Positions 14,416 to 16,554 of a DNA stretch of 16,554 bases are shown here, one piece after another; positions within the stretch are counted from its first letter, which is position 1; each line of letters starts with the position of its first letter. This DNA comes from Patescibacteria group bacterium. GTDB taxonomy: Bacteria; Patescibacteriota; Minisyncoccia; CAIUEV01; JAHKAQ01. A program made the translations under genes and the position numbers. Location of the stretch: NCBI GenBank assembly GCA_018825765.1, contig JAHKAQ010000100.1:1-16554 (forward strand), written 5' to 3'. The notes under the pieces are model-generated. The model saw only the letters and a program-made list of their open reading frames with translations, had not been told where the DNA came from and did no database searches.

Positions 14416-14700
14416 TCATTTTACTTTTTTAAAAAAGACATGATCCCATTTGTTATTTCCGTATTTTTCTCCTTTTCTAGCCGAGATTTTCATACCCTTA
14501 TCAAAATATTTCCATGTCGGAATATCTTCAAGCTTAGTATATTGTTTCACTTTAACAATTTTAACTAAATCGCCCCATGGAGTCCTGTAAATTTCCCCGA
14601 TCTTATTTTTAACCCTAAATCTGCCGCTCTTTTTTTTCCGCCGCGATCCGGCCTCCCCGCCACTGGCCGCGTGAAGCATTGGAACGCCCCCGAACCTCAA
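14416..14700 (-). CDS. small unrecognised protein overlapping the dcd-like gene
   Basis: The open frame gives 94 residues from the first ATG (14700) or 87 from the second (14679). Either start overlaps the dcd-like gene, which ends at 14615, by 65-86 bp in another frame. The first ~30 residues are Gly/Ala/Arg/Lys-rich and look like antisense-of-frame sequence. The plausible domain begins right after the dcd stop: NKIGEIYRTPWGDLVKIVKV and on to the lysine-rich C-terminus with KWDHVFFKKVK. Its beta-rich, Trp-containing pattern recalls ASCH/PUA-like small RNA-binding domains, but I cannot name a family. No ATG, GTG or TTG lies just after the dcd stop, so the true start is uncertain. Alternatives are a non-standard start or a frameshifted fusion with the dcd-like gene. 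Confidence 0.6.
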   Translation of the reverse strand: MRFGGVPMLHAASGGEAGSRRKKKSGRFRVKNKIGEIYRTPWGDLVKIVKVKQYTKLEDIPTWKYFDKGMKISARKGEKYGNNKWDHVFFKKVK

Positions 14701-15151
14701 AAAATATCATATAAGCGACGCGCGCGCCCAATTCAAGCTCAAATTCAACCTTGCCCGCGTTTTTTATCCCAAAAGTCAATTTCCCGTAATAACCAGGCGC
14801 CACTTTACCGCACAATAACTGAATTCCGCTTCGAAACAAAGTGCTCCTGGGATAAATATGCCCCAGTGTCCTGTCTCCCATTCTTATCTCCTCCATAGTA
14901 GTAATCAGGTAATAATCTCCGGGTTTTATGATAATCTTCTTTTTTCGCGCCTTAACACCCGCCTCCAGTTTAATCTTTGCCGTCTGCCGCTCTTTTTTCC
15001 CCAAAAAACCGCGGCCCGAAATAGAATAAATTTCCCCGGCCCGAAGATCAAAGCCCGGCCCTTCGGGATTCACCAGCTCGCGCCGGCTTAACCCTTTTAC
15101 CAGCTCGTGCTTCTTTACTCTTTTTAACAATTCTTCCGCTCCTAAAATCAT
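14615..15151 (-). CDS. dcd: dCTP deaminase/dUTPase-family protein, catalytic acids replaced
   Basis: 178 residues with the trimeric dUTPase/dCTP deaminase beta-barrel pattern. It has GPGFDLRAGEIY (31-42), PGDYYLITTMEEI (77-89), IYPRSTLFRSG (99-109), CGKVAPGYYGKLTFGIKNAG (114-133) and the C-terminal nucleotide-covering arm RGQWRGGR (161-168). Family members deaminate dCTP and/or split dUTP to dUMP, feeding ThyX, whose gene is directly upstream (14 bp gap). Aligned to E. coli Dcd (RSSLARLG...IDPGWSG..VLEF), S111 and R115 are kept (S103, R107), but the IDPG aspartate is alanine (A118) and catalytic Glu138 is glycine (G128). Deaminase activity is therefore unlikely and dUTPase activity doubtful. 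It could be a divergent pyrophosphatase or a regulatory, nucleotide-binding relative. The gene symbol marks the family only. Confidence 0.82.
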   Translation of the reverse strand: MILGAEELLKRVKKHELVKGLSRRELVNPEGPGFDLRAGEIYSISGRGFLGKKERQTAKIKLEAGVKARKKKIIIKPGDYYLITTMEEIRMGDRTLGHIYPRSTLFRSGIQLLCGKVAPGYYGKLTFGIKNAGKVEFELELGARVAYMIFFEVRGRSNASRGQWRGGRIAAEKKERQI

Positions 15152-15165
15152 AAATTAACTTTAGC

Positions 15166-16548
15166 TTATTTTCCCAGTCTTTTTAATTTATCCAAAAATC
15201 TTTGCTCCAAATCATCTTTCATTTCTCCATGTCCTTTATCATTATAACCCTTTACCATTCCCTTGATATAGCCGCAAGTTTTTTCTTCCGGACAAAACCC
15301 CGAGCCGGTGCATTTCGGCTCAATAAGATTATTCAAATATCCCAGCCCCCGGGCCGAAAAAAGCTTTTTAATCTGCCTTATCTCCTCCCTGGTCTGTCTT
15401 AATATCTGCTCGTCAGCCGTCACGCAGCTTCTTAAAGGATAATAACCCTCAATCAAATTATGCAAATTATATTGCTGAATCATATCTATTCTTATGGCGC
15501 GCGGTATCACAAAAATCGCGTCCCGCGGCTCAATCCCCAGCTCAAGCATCCGCTCATAAGCCAAAAAAGAATCAAAACAAGCCTTTAAATAAATTTGTCT
15601 AAGCTTTTGGTCTTGCCTCAAAACCGGCGGCACGGCCAGCACCCGGTTAATTTCCTCAATCGCCTCCACGCTCAAATCTCCCCGCCGCTCCCAATCTTTC
15701 CTGTGGCAACCAATGACCCTGCTCGCCCGACTGGCGCAATAATAAATCGATTCAGTCACTACCGGCGCCGTGCGGTGGCGCTTTTTATCCCGCCACACCC
15801 TCCAGCTAACCCTGGAAAGAAAACTGATATTTAAACCCGTGCCGTAATCGCGAATAAGCTTTCGCCGCAGCCCCAAAAGCTCGGGCCATCTTTTTTTCAA
15901 AGTCTTATTATCTCTTACAATCCCTTTTCTTATCTTAATAAACTCCAAAACCCTTTTTTTAAATCCCTGACCCAAATAACTCTCAAACGAAACAATTTTT
16001 GTCATATCTTTATCCAGCTTATTCGCTTGCGCCAAATCCCGCGCCAAATTCCCTTCCCCGGGATCTTTAAACAAATTCGGATAAGCGTAAGTATTTCTCG
16101 GCGCCACCGACCTTGTCGCGTACAAAAAATCAATGCCCATTTTCTTCATTTTTTTCTCCAAAAGCTCGATCAGCATTCCCGCTTCTTCCGGCATCCACTC
16201 CCGCTCCAGCTCATACTCGTGCGAAAAAGTGACCAAAGACTCAGCCGGAAAAGAAAGCACTCCAGTTCCGTAAGTGCCATAATGCAAAATTTTACTCGCC
16301 TCGTCTCTCACCGCCCCCAGCTTCAACATCTGGTTAAAGGCATTCACATTACCATTGGCCGCCTCTTCGTATATCTTATAAGCTTTTTTTTTAGAAAAAA
16401 TGCCTGTAGGGCAAACATTGTCTTTTACGCTCACCTCCGCCCGCCGGCCTGAATGCATCAAAGCCGAAGAAAAAGTAATGCCCGTGATCATCGAGCCGAT
16501 CATCTTTGATCCCTCGAAAGAAAAAGAAAAAACCGGCATGGTAGCCAT
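15166..16548 (-). CDS. thyX: ThyX-type flavin-dependent thymidylate synthase, long form (5' end at window edge)
   Basis: ThyX makes dTMP from dUMP with methylene-THF, FAD and NADPH. The signature RHR-x7-S is exact: RHRTAPVVTES at 257-267. The C-terminal half continues with IPRAIRIDMIQQYNLHNLIE (348-367), then YYPLR (R373) and DEQI...EEIR, matching the family's N-R/H-N-L...LR...Q-EIR substrate-binding region. At least 460 residues is about twice the usual ThyX. The first ~230 residues are not clearly assigned and may hold a second, degenerate ThyX-like domain. A C-x5-C-x5-C cluster (C413, C419, C425) near the C-terminus could bind metal. The frame is open to the window edge, so the ATG at 16548 may not be the true start. 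It is followed 14 bp later by the dcd-like gene and shares the strand with glyA and folD. Confidence 0.85.
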   Translation of the reverse strand: MATMPVFSFSFEGSKMIGSMITGITFSSALMHSGRRAEVSVKDNVCPTGIFSKKKAYKIYEEAANGNVNAFNQMLKLGAVRDEASKILHYGTYGTGVLSFPAESLVTFSHEYELEREWMPEEAGMLIELLEKKMKKMGIDFLYATRSVAPRNTYAYPNLFKDPGEGNLARDLAQANKLDKDMTKIVSFESYLGQGFKKRVLEFIKIRKGIVRDNKTLKKRWPELLGLRRKLIRDYGTGLNISFLSRVSWRVWRDKKRHRTAPVVTESIYYCASRASRVIGCHRKDWERRGDLSVEAIEEINRVLAVPPVLRQDQKLRQIYLKACFDSFLAYERMLELGIEPRDAIFVIPRAIRIDMIQQYNLHNLIEGYYPLRSCVTADEQILRQTREEIRQIKKLFSARGLGYLNNLIEPKCTGSGFCPEEKTCGYIKGMVKGYNDKGHGEMKDDLEQRFLDKLKRLGK

Positions 16549-16554
16549 TGAAGC

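Noticed and set aside
1..16554. CRISPR array, insertion sequence, prophage or defence island
   Set aside because: No regularly spaced direct repeats, no transposase, integrase, Cas or phage structural protein among the frames; the only notable inverted repeats are those near 10600-10757.

Overview
The window reads as a compact bacterial chromosome segment, most likely from the Candidate Phyla Radiation (Patescibacteria, Parcubacteria-like). This is inferred from the very short EF-Ts (157 aa), the small ScpA/ScpB pair, tRNA genes without an encoded CCA end, dense and often overlapping genes, weak Shine-Dalgarno sequences and several lineage-type hypothetical proteins. I could not test the taxonomy by search. 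Essentially every gene is on the minus strand, so transcription runs from the high-coordinate end to the low end. UGA is an ordinary stop here: it ends scpB and the gene at 10756, and an RF2 gene is present with its own regulatory in-frame UGA. The Gracilibacteria/SR1 recoding of UGA to glycine therefore does not apply.

Region A (about 16554 to 9670) is a one-carbon and thymidylate neighbourhood. In transcription order it holds a ThyX-type flavin-dependent thymidylate synthase (N-terminus possibly cut by the window edge), a dCTP deaminase/dUTPase-fold protein lacking two expected catalytic acids, a small unrecognised protein, a HAD phosphatase, a ParB/sulfiredoxin-like protein with a DGMHR motif, glyA, an unrecognised ~309 aa protein, and folD. 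GlyA makes methylene-tetrahydrofolate, ThyX uses it to make dTMP, and FolD interconverts it with methenyl- and formyl-THF. Between the ~309 aa gene and folD lies the longest non-coding gap (195 bp). It is packed with three inverted repeats, two of them terminator-like on the minus strand, and holds the only plausible plus-strand gene, a 44-codon lysine-rich ORF behind an AAGGAGG sequence.

Region B (about 9662 to 1) is a housekeeping string: tRNA-Gly(CCC), prfB, ftsE, ftsX, a membrane/TPR protein, tRNA-Thr(GGT), rpsB, tsf, a stand-alone CheY-like response regulator, scpA, a single-pass membrane protein, scpB, a D-Ala-D-Ala carboxypeptidase and the first 260 codons of mraY. It joins translation (RF2, S2, EF-Ts, tRNAs), division and peptidoglycan (FtsEX, carboxypeptidase, MraY) and chromosome condensation (ScpAB).

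The most informative points are: (1) prfB has a programmed +1 frameshift site, so its real start is at 9550 and an annotation starting at 9432 loses 39 residues; (2) the stop codon of the TPR protein gene lies inside tRNA-Thr, so tRNA maturation should remove it from the message; (3) the Dcd-family protein has lost both expected catalytic carboxylates; (4) the stacked-hairpin intergenic region with its small plus-strand ORF. I see no CRISPR array, insertion sequence, phage module or clear defence system.
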